Part shown: one piece after another, positions 28,852 to 39,510 of the stretch
How the letters are laid out: every line of letters starts with the position of its first letter
How positions within the stretch are numbered: the stretch's first letter is position 1
Assembly: GCF_003865075.1 (NCBI RefSeq)
Contig: NZ_BHWB01000006.1
Location: 1-64,000 of the forward strand
Source of the DNA: Bacteroides faecalis
GTDB taxonomy: Bacteria; Bacteroidota; Bacteroidia; Bacteroidales; Bacteroidaceae
DNA length: 64,000 nt
Reading direction: 5' to 3'
Made by a program: the position numbers and the translations under genes
The notes under the pieces: model-generated
Told to the model about the DNA's origin: nothing
What the model saw: the letters and a program-made list of their open reading frames with translations, nothing else
Databases searched by the model: none

Positions 28852-31191
28852 TTAAAATGGGTAACCGATGGCAAAATGTATTCCCAGGTTCTTCATGAAA
28901 GCTCCTGTGACATTGTAATACCCCTTTCTATCAGTATCATAAGGAAGATGCAGAGGGATACCGAAATCGAGACGGAACACAAGAATATCCATATCATAAC
29001 GAATGCCGACTCCTGTACCTAATGCAATTTGCTTAGGGAAAGTTTTCAGGCGAAGTTGAGAATCTGCACGATCTTCGTCTTTACGAAGTAACCATACATT
29101 TCCCGCATCCAGGAAAGTAGCTCCCCAAAGACTCCTAAAGATACGAAAACGATATTCGATATTAGCTTCGAAACGGAATGTACCTGTTTGATCCAAATAG
29201 GAGTATTGGCTTTCTGCCGGATGATATCCACCCGGTCCGATGCTACGTACCGTAAACGCACGAATACTATTGGCTCCTCCTACATAAAATTGCTCGCTAT
29301 ATGGAGCTACCAAGGAATTACCATAGGTAAAGATTGCCCCCAAAGCCAGACGACTGGCTATTTTATTATTTTTATCCATATTCCAAAGATGGCGTATCTC
29401 GGAATTCAGCTTCACAAACTGTGCAAAAGGAGCGCCCAACAAACTCTTACCATGTTCATCAAAAGGCTTGCCCAAGGCACGGTAAATTACAGAAGTCAGG
29501 TTTCCGGCAGAGGTGACGGTAGACTGCCACCAGATAGGATTCTTCACCCAACGCAACGGAGAATTGTCATAGGTATACGTATACTCCATTGCAGGGATAA
29601 ACTGATTCTGTAAACTAACATACAATGCAGGATTAGCAGTAGCAATCTGACGAAATTCATCAGATTGATGTTGCAGAACATTAAATGTCAGTTTGAAAGG
29701 GGTAATACTATGTCGGCTCGTTCGTGACGGTTGGAAGTCATAAGTAGCATTTCCCCCGAACGATAACAGTTTATAATATCTGGCACGATTCAACTGATCA
29801 ATATACAAACGAAAGGTAGTGGACGCCGGAAAGTCGAATTCACGTTTACCTAAATGTGGGAAAAGTACTCTTGGGAAAGTTAATGACGTAGAAACTCCTA
29901 TCTCCCAGCTATTCATTAGAGAACTTTTCTCACCTCCTCCGGTCTGCCATTCATAAGAACCTTTTAGTTTTACATTCCAGCTTTCTCCTCCTCCGAATAC
30001 ATTGTTACGGGTAACACCAAAAGAAGCACCCGGCCCTGTCTGGTCATTGCTCTTGGTTACTACATTCAATTCAAGTTCCGCATCCAGAGGTTTGGCAAAG
30101 GTAGCTTGCATCGTTACATCCAATGTATCACAAGCAGCTGTTGTATCCCGAGGCGCATACTGTAAATCAAAATAACTAAATATCCCTAACTGACTTATTT
30201 TCTGTTGAATCTGCTCCTGACGATACTGACTGTAAAGACGGGTACTATTAGCGGCCCGCATTCGTTCATTTCGTACAAAAGCCTGATAGTTCAACCAACG
30301 ATAAAGCATATTAGGACGCACACGCAATTTATCATAAAAATGTATATTCAGGTTTCCATAATGTAAACTGTCATTAGGCTCTTCTCCGTTCTTTCCGAAC
30401 AGATAGACTGAACCATTTCCCACATAATAAGGACGTTGAGCAGCAGCCGGTAATCCGGGGATTGGAATCAACCGAAGACTAACGTTTCCTCCCGGAACAA
30501 GAGTGGTATCTGCCTGATAAGTCATATAATCGGGACGGAAATAAAAATAGCCGCGATTACGCAACAAACTACTGATGCGGGTACGTTCATCATCCAAGTC
30601 TACTACATTAAATTGCTCACCCGGTGTCAGATAGGATGCACGTCGCCCCTTCTCCATGATCTGCACAGTCTGAGGAGTGAAACGCTGATAATAAACCGTA
30701 TCAATAAAATAAGGGTTCTTCATATCTACTGTATACAGAATATCTGCTTTCAGACTGTCTTTTTTATCGACTACAGTTTTATAAGATACCGTCCCATTGA
30801 AATACCCGTAATCATGAAGCAAATTAGTAGCTGCCTTCATACGCACTTCGGGATTGACGGCAGAGATAAATACGGGAGGATTAGCAGCAAAACGGTTAAA
30901 CATCCATCGACCAAAGCCCTTTTTATACTTCACAAAATCGTTGTACATCCATACTTTAAAAGGAAATGGGAAAAAACCTAATATTTTGGTACTAGGAGCT
31001 TTATCAAGAGCAGCCGATACCTCGGTAATAGCCGCGTCACCTACGGGTGTTTTCGATTCGTTCAACACAACTGTCTTTTGCCCTGTATACAGTATTTCAC
31101 CTTCCGGGAGATTTTTCGTCAGCGAACATCCCATCAGGAAACAAATGCCCATCAGGCTACAAATCCATATTGCAATATAGTTATGTTTCAT
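28852..31191 (-). CDS. tamL: TamL-like BamA-superfamily outer-membrane lipoprotein
   Basis: A 779-residue Omp85-type protein. It has a lipoprotein signal (lipobox FLMGC, Cys22), POTRA-like repeats (~120-330; NPEVRMKAATNLLHDYGYFNGTV, ERTRISSLLRNRGYFYF) and a C-terminal 16-strand barrel domain. The barrel includes the conserved GGANSIRAFTVRSIGPG (cf. the barrel's (V/I)RG(F/Y) lid motif, here IRAF). A lipidated TamA variant is typical of Bacteroidota. It starts 2 bp after tamB, its expected partner, and should act in outer-membrane protein or lipid transport. Confidence 0.9.
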   Translation of the reverse strand: MKHNYIAIWICSLMGICFLMGCSLTKNLPEGEILYTGQKTVVLNESKTPVGDAAITEVSAALDKAPSTKILGFFPFPFKVWMYNDFVKYKKGFGRWMFNRFAANPPVFISAVNPEVRMKAATNLLHDYGYFNGTVSYKTVVDKKDSLKADILYTVDMKNPYFIDTVYYQRFTPQTVQIMEKGRRASYLTPGEQFNVVDLDDERTRISSLLRNRGYFYFRPDYMTYQADTTLVPGGNVSLRLIPIPGLPAAAQRPYYVGNGSVYLFGKNGEEPNDSLHYGNLNIHFYDKLRVRPNMLYRWLNYQAFVRNERMRAANSTRLYSQYRQEQIQQKISQLGIFSYFDLQYAPRDTTAACDTLDVTMQATFAKPLDAELELNVVTKSNDQTGPGASFGVTRNNVFGGGESWNVKLKGSYEWQTGGGEKSSLMNSWEIGVSTSLTFPRVLFPHLGKREFDFPASTTFRLYIDQLNRARYYKLLSFGGNATYDFQPSRTSRHSITPFKLTFNVLQHQSDEFRQIATANPALYVSLQNQFIPAMEYTYTYDNSPLRWVKNPIWWQSTVTSAGNLTSVIYRALGKPFDEHGKSLLGAPFAQFVKLNSEIRHLWNMDKNNKIASRLALGAIFTYGNSLVAPYSEQFYVGGANSIRAFTVRSIGPGGYHPAESQYSYLDQTGTFRFEANIEYRFRIFRSLWGATFLDAGNVWLLRKDEDRADSQLRLKTFPKQIALGTGVGIRYDMDILVFRLDFGIPLHLPYDTDRKGYYNVTGAFMKNLGIHFAIGYPF

Positions 31192-31193
31192 TC

Positions 31194-34100
31194 TTACTTC
31201 TTTTTCTTAAAGATAAACAATTCACCCAGTTTGTCTAATTTCTTGCGTAGAATCAAACCGACTCCGGTTTCAGTTATTTCTCCTTCAAGTACACTTTCGT
31301 AATTCTTATCATAGAACAAACGGACATAACGGGTTCCCGTACGGTCAAGACGATACTCAAGAGAAATATTATCAATAAAAGACTCTGCATCATTGGTAGC
31401 ACTTTCACCTGTAGACACTTTACCGCCAATAACAATTTGAAAACGATTATTGAAGAAACGTTGAGAATAACGGAAGCTATAATCCGTCCGCTTTCCTCCT
31501 GTATCCGTAGCATTGTGATCTTCAATACCTACAGACACACTTGCATTCTTCAAATTACCCATCAATGCATTAATCTGACTACTAAGTACCGAGTTTAAGG
31601 CAGATCCCATGTTCAAACTACCCAGTCCTCCTCCACCGCCACCAATTGGTCCAGTGCCGAGATATGTCTTGGCAACCATAATGTAGAGTGCCTGTTTACC
31701 CCGTTCTTCTGCTCCCATGGCAGTCAGTTCATTTTGTATCGTTGCATCTTCGGGAGCAGATACGTCGAAAGCAAAGGAAAGGTTATCCAACCGATTCTTG
31801 ACAATAATAGATACGTCGAAATTTACCATTCGCGTTCCACCATTTTCGCCCTCGGACACAGAAGCCCGAATACGATCAGTTGCTTTAAAATTCAATAGTG
31901 GATCCATTAGATTTCCGGTCCATTCTACATAACTACCATTATCTATTGCAAATTCTTTAGCTGCAATCACAGGTAAAGCATATTTCATCAAACCACCAGT
32001 CAGTGTGTATCGCCCGGTCAGCGTCATATCACCTTGTGGCGTATATTTCAAAGAAAGGTCACCTCCACCTTCAAGTTCGATACGGTCATCACTGCTTGCA
32101 TCCAGATCGACTTTCAGACGGACAGATGGATCGATATGTACCATCATGATCATATCCAAACCTCCTAAAGATACGGTTGGCACCTCCTGTTGAACTACTG
32201 TAGTGGTATCACTAAATGAAGTAAAGGTCACCAAACTTCCCAAGCGGTCCTGTACTGTCAATGGAGAATCTGTCAGTACATACGATACATCAGTACTACC
32301 CAATAAGTCTATATTTCCGCGCATATTCAAACCATCCAATGGACCTTTCACTGTTGCTTTGATATCTGCTAACACCTTTCCATAAACCAGACTTTCGCGA
32401 GTACGTTTTGCATTCAACAGTGTATAATTCTGTGCCAGCATATCTAAATTTGCCATCGGACGGCTCATATCACGAAAATCCACATAACCATTAATGGTAA
32501 ACGGATTCTTTCCAGTAGTATAAATGGCAAACTTATCAAATACCAAACGATTATTCTTCAACTCTACAGGACGATTATCAAACAAGAAATTAACACCATA
32601 TTGACGGGAAAGAACAGTCACACTGTCCAATATCAGCTCTCCATTTATCAAAGGCTGTTGTGTACTTCCTGTTATATGTATGTCCCCATCCATATCTCCT
32701 GCCAGTGTTGCCATCTGATCCGGGATAAAGACGTTTGCAACACGTAACGGGAAATGCTCTAATGTAGTATTTATTTCAAGACTGTCTTTACCGGTGCGGG
32801 TAGGTATTAATTTCCCATCTGCCACCATTACTTCTACTTGTTCATGAGTCAGATAAGCATTTATGTACTGTTTACCCTTTTCACCTGGTAACCAAGTCGC
32901 ACCCAAAGTTATATCACCGATCCGTTGCCGCTCATAAGTAAGTTCATCAATAGCGACCTCGGCAGAAAGCTCTAGATCCTTCTCCGTTTGTATATAATGG
33001 GCTTCGGCGGTGAACAATCCGGTGATTTCCGGGAAATATGGTAATACACTACTAATCTCTTCCAAACGTATCTTTCGAGCCTCGATATCGAGATTCTGTA
33101 AGGATACGGTATCTCCCTGTACAGAATGAACCCGAAACCCCATTCCTTCATTATCCAGCATATCTACATTAGCATATACACGCATGTTTTTATGTAAATA
33201 AATCCAGTTATGGTTTTCATTAAAATGGAACTTACGGAATGCTATAACGGGCTCTTGGGGAATTAATGTAAAGGCAATACCATCTCCTTTGCCATTTCCA
33301 CCGCCTAAAGGACGGGCATTAACTCCTAATAAAACGCCGGTTTCTCCTTGCACATTTTTATACTCAACCATTAATTCGGCATCTTTATCATGTATCTCTC
33401 CCATCAATAAAGAAGAGAAAGAGAATTGCGGATTTTTTGGCCCGTTAATAACACCTCCATGAAACTTCATCATGGTTGTGTCTTGTGCTACGGTAAAAAA
33501 GATAGTATCCAATTGCAAAGTATCGACTTTCAAAGCATGAACAGCAGCCTTGCCGTTAATTCCCCAATCAGGTGCCGAACCGAATTTCAAAGAAGCGTCA
33601 TGATATGAAATATTTCGTGTTGCCAGGAAATATGCCAATGGATTCTCCTGCCCGGCAGAAAAAGAAAATATAGCCGATGGCAAAGCTTCGCGCAACTCTG
33701 CATGATTCAACGACTTCTCATCAATCTGTTTCATTAGTATATCGACAAAATGAGTAGATTGACGAATCAGCGGATAAACTCCGGCGCGTGCACTTAAATT
33801 AAGTTTCATATCACCTGCTATCAGATGAGTATACACCCGATCTTTACGAGCTTCCGCGGTAAAATTAAATGCGAGCGGACGTTTCAGCGGTTTCGGAGCA
33901 ATTCCTAACTCATGCAAATCTAATTGAGTAACGTCCATTGTTACTTTTCCATCGGGATATTTATGCGCCAAATGATATTCAGCATCAGCCGTCATCTTCA
34001 ACAAAGTGTTGTCACTTATCAGATGGGCAGTAGCTAAAGCACTTTTAATGTCTCCTGTCAAACGAATGTCGGAAATATGATATTGAGCATACCGAAAATG

Positions 34101-35705
34101 ATCGACAGTAAGATCTAAATTTGCTCGAGAACGATAAGACATGATATCCAATCCTCGTCCACTTGCTTTTGCGGAAAATGAAAGTTCATACAAAGAATCC
34201 TTTGGCAAAAAATGATGCAATTGTAAATCCGTTACTTTCAGATCTGCCGTATATACTTCGCTTAATGTATTCAAAGCCGCATTCGCATCGATCGTACCTC
34301 CTTTATTCTTCAACTTTAATTTGGCCTTGTATTGTGGTCCTTTTATTTCTACTTTAGTCGATAAATTCATGCTATCGGGAATCACTAACGTACCGTTGGG
34401 AGCAGTACCCGTCAAAGCAGTCAGAAAGTTCAGATTACCTGTCCTCATTTCCAAACCTATTGTTCCTGAACGAGTCAGACTATCCGCCAAATTTTCCATG
34501 AATCCTCCACCTTTAGCAGAAAAAGCTCCAGGTAGATCAACCGTAAAACCGGAAATTTGCATTTGCTTCAAATTTCCTTCCGTACCTGCACGAATAACGA
34601 GAGGGCGGAAAGGATAAGCTTTTTTAAAGCTATCTGGCAATCCTCCTGCAAACAACAGCACATCTTCTTTACCGATAAAAGCATTGAAACGGGCAGTTAA
34701 TCGTCCGGTAGTTGGAATATTGATAAGTTCCCAATAAGTTTGTGCCGTCAAATTCATCTCTGAATGAGGTGTCTTTAAAATCAGATTGGGAACACGAATA
34801 ATAGAATCATTAGAAAATAAATGCCCGGTTAGTGAAGTAATACTTAAACCTGAGCGTTCATTCATCGTAACTTCACGAATGATTGCATTCATGTCTCGCC
34901 CCTGATAAAGCAAAGAATCCAATCCAATCTGAATATCACGAACTGCAATGTGAGAAGCATCGAAACCTTTCGCCGGCTCAGCATTTCCTGTATCATAACT
35001 GGCGGAAGCACCCGATAGAAGAAACTGTTTCAAATCATAAGACTGATTCTTCAAGTCTGCATGACCTTCATTGATCGTAGCTTCTCCAATATGAGCAGCC
35101 ATCTTCATCGAGTCAGTAGGAAGTTCCATACTGAACGATATATTATTTAATTTCAGTTGATGAAGGTCTATTTTCCAATTTACCGGTGATGTGGCAGTAG
35201 TATCTTTAGGCGTCGTTATAGTATCATTCATTACCAATTGCACATGGGTGTCAGAAAGCTCTGCCCGGTTGACAACAGCTATTTGATTAGGCAGATCAAC
35301 CCCATGACTTTCCAATAGAAATTGTCCTAAAACGCCTTGAATTTTCATACCTTTAATTAAATTAGCAGAATTAACCACTACATTCTTCAAGGTTATATCG
35401 TCCACTTCTACTTTTCCTTTAAAAAGAGGCATTGCCTGTACATGTACATTCAGGCTTTCCAATGACAATAAGGTATCCGGTTGCTGAATAACTTCTACCC
35501 CGCGCACTAATAAATTAAGTGGAAAACGTAAATCAATCCGCTGAATTTGAATATCCATTCCGGTTGCTTTTGAAGCATATGCTGTAACCTCCCGACGTAA
35601 AAGATTCTGTACGGGAGGAATATAGAGCAATACCATCAGTATCGCAAAGAGTAATACGGGAGTAAGCAGTATCCAGCTCACCCATCTTATCCATTTTCGT
35701 TTCAT
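31194..35705 (-). CDS. tamB: TamB-like translocation/assembly protein (DUF490/AsmA-like)
   Basis: A ~1,503-residue envelope-spanning protein. The ATG at 35705 is preferred because MKRKWIRWVSWILLTPVLLFA begins with a membrane anchor; an upstream ATG would add 23 residues. The long middle is beta-rich (AsmA/DUF3971-like repeats) and the C-terminal ~400 residues match the TamB domain (LPVIAAKEFAIDNGSYVEWTGNLMDPLLNFKA, FSLRY-like end). TamB proteins form hydrophobic bridges that carry phospholipid and/or assist barrel assembly. It is 2 bp before tamL and 84 bp after the hybrid kinase gene. Confidence 0.9.
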   Translation of the reverse strand: MKRKWIRWVSWILLTPVLLFAILMVLLYIPPVQNLLRREVTAYASKATGMDIQIQRIDLRFPLNLLVRGVEVIQQPDTLLSLESLNVHVQAMPLFKGKVEVDDITLKNVVVNSANLIKGMKIQGVLGQFLLESHGVDLPNQIAVVNRAELSDTHVQLVMNDTITTPKDTTATSPVNWKIDLHQLKLNNISFSMELPTDSMKMAAHIGEATINEGHADLKNQSYDLKQFLLSGASASYDTGNAEPAKGFDASHIAVRDIQIGLDSLLYQGRDMNAIIREVTMNERSGLSITSLTGHLFSNDSIIRVPNLILKTPHSEMNLTAQTYWELINIPTTGRLTARFNAFIGKEDVLLFAGGLPDSFKKAYPFRPLVIRAGTEGNLKQMQISGFTVDLPGAFSAKGGGFMENLADSLTRSGTIGLEMRTGNLNFLTALTGTAPNGTLVIPDSMNLSTKVEIKGPQYKAKLKLKNKGGTIDANAALNTLSEVYTADLKVTDLQLHHFLPKDSLYELSFSAKASGRGLDIMSYRSRANLDLTVDHFRYAQYHISDIRLTGDIKSALATAHLISDNTLLKMTADAEYHLAHKYPDGKVTMDVTQLDLHELGIAPKPLKRPLAFNFTAEARKDRVYTHLIAGDMKLNLSARAGVYPLIRQSTHFVDILMKQIDEKSLNHAELREALPSAIFSFSAGQENPLAYFLATRNISYHDASLKFGSAPDWGINGKAAVHALKVDTLQLDTIFFTVAQDTTMMKFHGGVINGPKNPQFSFSSLLMGEIHDKDAELMVEYKNVQGETGVLLGVNARPLGGGNGKGDGIAFTLIPQEPVIAFRKFHFNENHNWIYLHKNMRVYANVDMLDNEGMGFRVHSVQGDTVSLQNLDIEARKIRLEEISSVLPYFPEITGLFTAEAHYIQTEKDLELSAEVAIDELTYERQRIGDITLGATWLPGEKGKQYINAYLTHEQVEVMVADGKLIPTRTGKDSLEINTTLEHFPLRVANVFIPDQMATLAGDMDGDIHITGSTQQPLINGELILDSVTVLSRQYGVNFLFDNRPVELKNNRLVFDKFAIYTTGKNPFTINGYVDFRDMSRPMANLDMLAQNYTLLNAKRTRESLVYGKVLADIKATVKGPLDGLNMRGNIDLLGSTDVSYVLTDSPLTVQDRLGSLVTFTSFSDTTTVVQQEVPTVSLGGLDMIMMVHIDPSVRLKVDLDASSDDRIELEGGGDLSLKYTPQGDMTLTGRYTLTGGLMKYALPVIAAKEFAIDNGSYVEWTGNLMDPLLNFKATDRIRASVSEGENGGTRMVNFDVSIIVKNRLDNLSFAFDVSAPEDATIQNELTAMGAEERGKQALYIMVAKTYLGTGPIGGGGGGLGSLNMGSALNSVLSSQINALMGNLKNASVSVGIEDHNATDTGGKRTDYSFRYSQRFFNNRFQIVIGGKVSTGESATNDAESFIDNISLEYRLDRTGTRYVRLFYDKNYESVLEGEITETGVGLILRKKLDKLGELFIFKKKK

Positions 35706-35789
35706 GCAGGATGTGTCAGTGTATAAAGATGATACAAAGTAAACAATTAAATTTGAAAAAAGGTTTGGCGACAAGGCAAAACTTTTTTA

Positions 35790-38147
35790 TCAACTAGAAT
35801 CACGTTTCCTGTAGTTTTGCGCCGAATGGATTACTGTCTGAATTAAGTTCAACACTTCTTCTGTCGTTATCTGTATTTCTTGAGTAAACTCTTCACTACG
35901 ACGTCCTTCTAACCAGCTCAACTTTGGAACTATTTCAACAGCACCAATTAAAGTAAAAAGAGGAAGGAGTTTATGAGCCATAGCTGCTATTCCATCTACT
36001 TGTTTATTATCCAAAGAGCGTTGCATCCGGGCTGTATTCTTTATCGTTTCTTCAATGAAACTCTTTATAATATTTTGGGCTGCTTCCGGATCATCTTCGG
36101 AAAAGGCAGTCAAGGCTGAAAAATTCAACGAAGATGTTTCAGACGAATTACAAGAGGTCGCTTTTAGGGATTGAGTTTTTACTTCATCAGTTAGAAGTTT
36201 CTCTTTATCCAATGCTACCTGTCCACCATATACTACAGAAAGCAATTCTTTGATAGTAAAAGGTTTGTGTAAACAACCGGCAAATCCATGTTCTTGCAAA
36301 GCCTCCTCATCCATTTCGCTTCGTGCAGTAACAGCTATAATCGGAATCGTTCGTGCTTGAGGAATATTGGATGCACGCAATAATTTCACCAAGTCAAATC
36401 CATTAATAGCGGGCATTTGTATATCGGTTAATAATACATCAAATTCAGAAGAGCGAAGCTGTTCTATCAGTTCTTCTAATTGCTCACAACAAACCGTTTC
36501 AATCTGCGACTGTGCCAACATGGCAGCAGTCAGACTTAATTGTATTTTATCATCATCGATAAGAAGAATCCGCAAAGCCTTTTCAGGATTAGCAGTCTCG
36601 AGATTTACAGATTTCTCTTCTACTACCTCCGAAGATTTATTTTCCATCACTGATCTGCCCACAGGATAGAGTGGCAAGATTACTGTGAAACAGCTTCCTT
36701 CCCCCAATGTACTCTTTACATCAATCTCACCTTCAAGAAGAGTAACCAGTTTTTTCACGATAGACAGACCAAGTCCAAAACCTTCTTCTCCCTGTGCACC
36801 GGGAAGTCGCGTGAACTCCTGAAATATTCGTTCACGATCTCCGAGAGCCATTCCTTTTCCTGTATCTGTAATAGCAATTGTCAATCTGGATGAACAATAG
36901 AAAACATCCAGTGTGATTCCTCCTTTTTGAGTAAATTTCACTGCATTCGACAAAAGATTATTCACGATCTGACGCATACGTAAAGGATCACTGATATATC
37001 TATCCGATAATTCAGGAGCTATATTACATTTCAAAGCCAACCCCTTTGCAGCTGTTAACGGTTCAAAACTAACACGTACTTCTTCAAACATTTGGGCCGG
37101 ATTGAAAACAATACGATTGACTTCCGCTTTGTTCAAATCAAGTCGATGAAAGTCCAGCAGATCGCTAACTAACTTCAACAAATGCTCTGATGAACTTTTC
37201 ATGTTTTCCAAATAGAAACGTTGCCTTTCATCTTCGGTTAAATGGGAAAGTAATTCAGTATAGCCCATAATGGAACCTAATGGCGCTTTGAAGTCGTGAG
37301 TTATGGCAAGCATTAGCTTTTCACGCGCGACAAGCAGGTCTTCCGCTCGTTTATTAGCTTCCTCCAGTTGTTGTCGATAACGATTACTGCGAGTGATATC
37401 CCGACCGATCAGCACCAGAAAAAAGCCGGACAGTAACACTGCACCAATGGCAATTCCCGCAATGATACGTGCTGAACGCATTCTCACAGCTTGCTGTAAT
37501 TCTGCATCCTGTTGGGCACGAATAGACATTTCCTCCTCATAACCTTTGATAAGGCTGTCCATTCTTGCCGTCAGTTGATTATTCACCCGTTGATATTTCG
37601 TACTGGTACGCCGAATACTCTTTTTCTGTTGCAAACGTTTCTCTTCATTCGCCATACGAATTTTCTGTTGAAGGGAATCGGTTGTTGAAGCAGCCGGTTC
37701 CAAGATTGTATCTGTTGCAACTTCCAAAGAAGTATTCACTAATACGGCACTATCTTGTTTAGAAGGTACAAATGCTTCGGCCAAACGCTTAAAAAAACCT
37801 TTCTTCTTCGGAGTGGTCAATAAAGAGTCACGTTTTGTAATCACCCGGTGCTGCACACGCTGTACGGTTATCACCGAATCCTGCTGTTCCGAAATAATTT
37901 CTTCAATTTCTGAAGTAGACAGCAAATTGTCATTTGCCTCACTCAATACCCGTAACATTTGAAGCGTATTCTGGTCCTTCTCATGAAGAAGCGACATCAA
38001 ACTATCTGTCCGCAGATTTTGCTGGTTATCGGCAGCCGACAACTTTTCCATCTCATGATGTACAAATATCAATGAGAAAAGAAGAATCGCCAACAATAGA
38101 GTATATCCAATGGTGATTTTCAGTTTAGTAAAACGAAAAGAAGACAT
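35790..38147 (-). CDS. hybrid sensor histidine kinase with REC and HPt domains
   Basis: A 785-residue inner-membrane kinase. TM segments are ~11-29 and ~228-247, enclosing a ~200-residue coiled-coil-rich periplasmic part without a known ligand fold. HisKA has H284 (AITHDFKAP). The HATPase has NNLLSNAVKF (N box), DTGKGM (G1) and GFGLGLSI (G2). A receiver domain follows (LLTDIQMPA, phospho-Asp), then an HPt domain at the end (MAHKLLP, His ~724). This gives a complete internal phosphorelay. The likely partner is the sigma-54 regulator at 41677, which is divergent from this operon. It starts 3 bp after the natural MATE stop. Confidence 0.92.
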   Translation of the reverse strand: MSSFRFTKLKITIGYTLLLAILLFSLIFVHHEMEKLSAADNQQNLRTDSLMSLLHEKDQNTLQMLRVLSEANDNLLSTSEIEEIISEQQDSVITVQRVQHRVITKRDSLLTTPKKKGFFKRLAEAFVPSKQDSAVLVNTSLEVATDTILEPAASTTDSLQQKIRMANEEKRLQQKKSIRRTSTKYQRVNNQLTARMDSLIKGYEEEMSIRAQQDAELQQAVRMRSARIIAGIAIGAVLLSGFFLVLIGRDITRSNRYRQQLEEANKRAEDLLVAREKLMLAITHDFKAPLGSIMGYTELLSHLTEDERQRFYLENMKSSSEHLLKLVSDLLDFHRLDLNKAEVNRIVFNPAQMFEEVRVSFEPLTAAKGLALKCNIAPELSDRYISDPLRMRQIVNNLLSNAVKFTQKGGITLDVFYCSSRLTIAITDTGKGMALGDRERIFQEFTRLPGAQGEEGFGLGLSIVKKLVTLLEGEIDVKSTLGEGSCFTVILPLYPVGRSVMENKSSEVVEEKSVNLETANPEKALRILLIDDDKIQLSLTAAMLAQSQIETVCCEQLEELIEQLRSSEFDVLLTDIQMPAINGFDLVKLLRASNIPQARTIPIIAVTARSEMDEEALQEHGFAGCLHKPFTIKELLSVVYGGQVALDKEKLLTDEVKTQSLKATSCNSSETSSLNFSALTAFSEDDPEAAQNIIKSFIEETIKNTARMQRSLDNKQVDGIAAMAHKLLPLFTLIGAVEIVPKLSWLEGRRSEEFTQEIQITTEEVLNLIQTVIHSAQNYRKRDSS

Positions 38148-38150
38148 AGA

Positions 38151-39505
38151 TTATAAATAGGATGAATTTGCTGCCAGAGTTCTCGTCTTCTGACGAAAAC
38201 GTAACCACAACATAAGCCCTGCACTAGTCAGCCCAAAAGGAAACGCCATCCAGACACCTACAATTCCCCAGTCCATAATAAAGCCACAAAATAGCCGACA
38301 GGAAGAGAAATCAGAAAGTAAGCGACAAAGGCGATGAACATCATCGGTTTCACATCAGAAATCCCCCGCAAAGCATTGGCAAATGATATTTGCAAACCGT
38401 CACCGAATTGGTATACCAGGAATGGAATAATCAGAGATGTCACCATAGCTGCAACTTCCGGACTATCTGTAAACCAACTACCCAAGTGATTACGGCATAA
38501 AAAGACTATTAACGAAAGTACAAGCCCTAAAACCATCATCACATGGAAACCGGCATAGGCTGAACGACGTACATTAAGAATATCATTTTGCCCTTTGAAG
38601 TTACTAACACGAACAGCCACAGCAGCCCCCATTCCATAGTACATCATGAAAGTAAACTGGGAAATTGCTAACATAACCTGATGAGAGGCTAAAGCTATAG
38701 TGCCCAACCAACCGATCATTATCGCACTCAAACTGAAAGAGGCTGTCTCCATTCCCATTTGCAAGGCAATGGGCCAACCTAAACCATTCAGACGACCAAA
38801 TATCGCACGCGACCATCCCAAACGGTAAAAACCTATTTTATAACGAAGAAAACGGTGACTTCGTAAAAAGACTAAAACAAAAATAACGACCATCATAATG
38901 CGGGAAAACAAAGTACTAATACCTGCCCCCAATAATCCCAACTCAGAGAAACCAAGTTTGCCATAAATCAGAATATAATTCCCGATGATATTCAATACAT
39001 TTCCACCCAACAATATCCACATGGCCGTTTGTGTATCAGTTATACCATCGGTAAATTGCTTGAATCCATTGAAAAGCATAACAAAAATCAATGAAGCAAG
39101 CAAAACAAGATAATAAGGTCTTATTAAGGGAATCAGTTCTTCCGGCTGTCCTAGATTCTCCAGATTGAGATAAAGGACACACATACATATTGTAAGCAAA
39201 ACAGCTATCAATAAATTAGCCAATAAACTACAACGTAATGCTTGACCGGCAGGAGCAAACTGATGGGTACCATACAACCCTCCTACAATAGGTGTTAATC
39301 CGTACGAAAATCCTGTGCTAAAAATAATAACCAGATTGAACACATTATTAACAAAAGAAGCTGCTCCCAGTTCTATCGTACTATGATGTCCGATCATTAA
39401 AGTATCGGCAAAACCTAATACTATAACCCCAATTTGCCCGATCACAATCGGCAAACCCAGATAGATTAATGCTTTATAGTGTTCTTTGTATATCTTATAG
39501 AACAT
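38151..39505 (-). pseudogene. MATE-family exporter, frameshifted near the 3' end
   Basis: A polytopic multidrug/toxin extrusion transporter with twelve expected membrane segments (IGQIGVIVLGFADTLMIGHHS at the N-terminus). The uninterrupted reading frame stops at 38258 after 415 residues, ending GYFVALLWTGEL. If one A is added to the AAAA run at 38288-38291, the frame continues GYFCGFIMDWGIVGVWMAFP and runs to TAA at 38151. The result is ~451 residues with a normal MATE C-terminus. The restored stop is 3 bp before the kinase start, matching the tight operon. It may be a sequencing error, a homopolymer slip, or a truncated but working protein lacking the last helix. Confidence 0.8.
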
Positions 39506-39510
39506 TGTTT

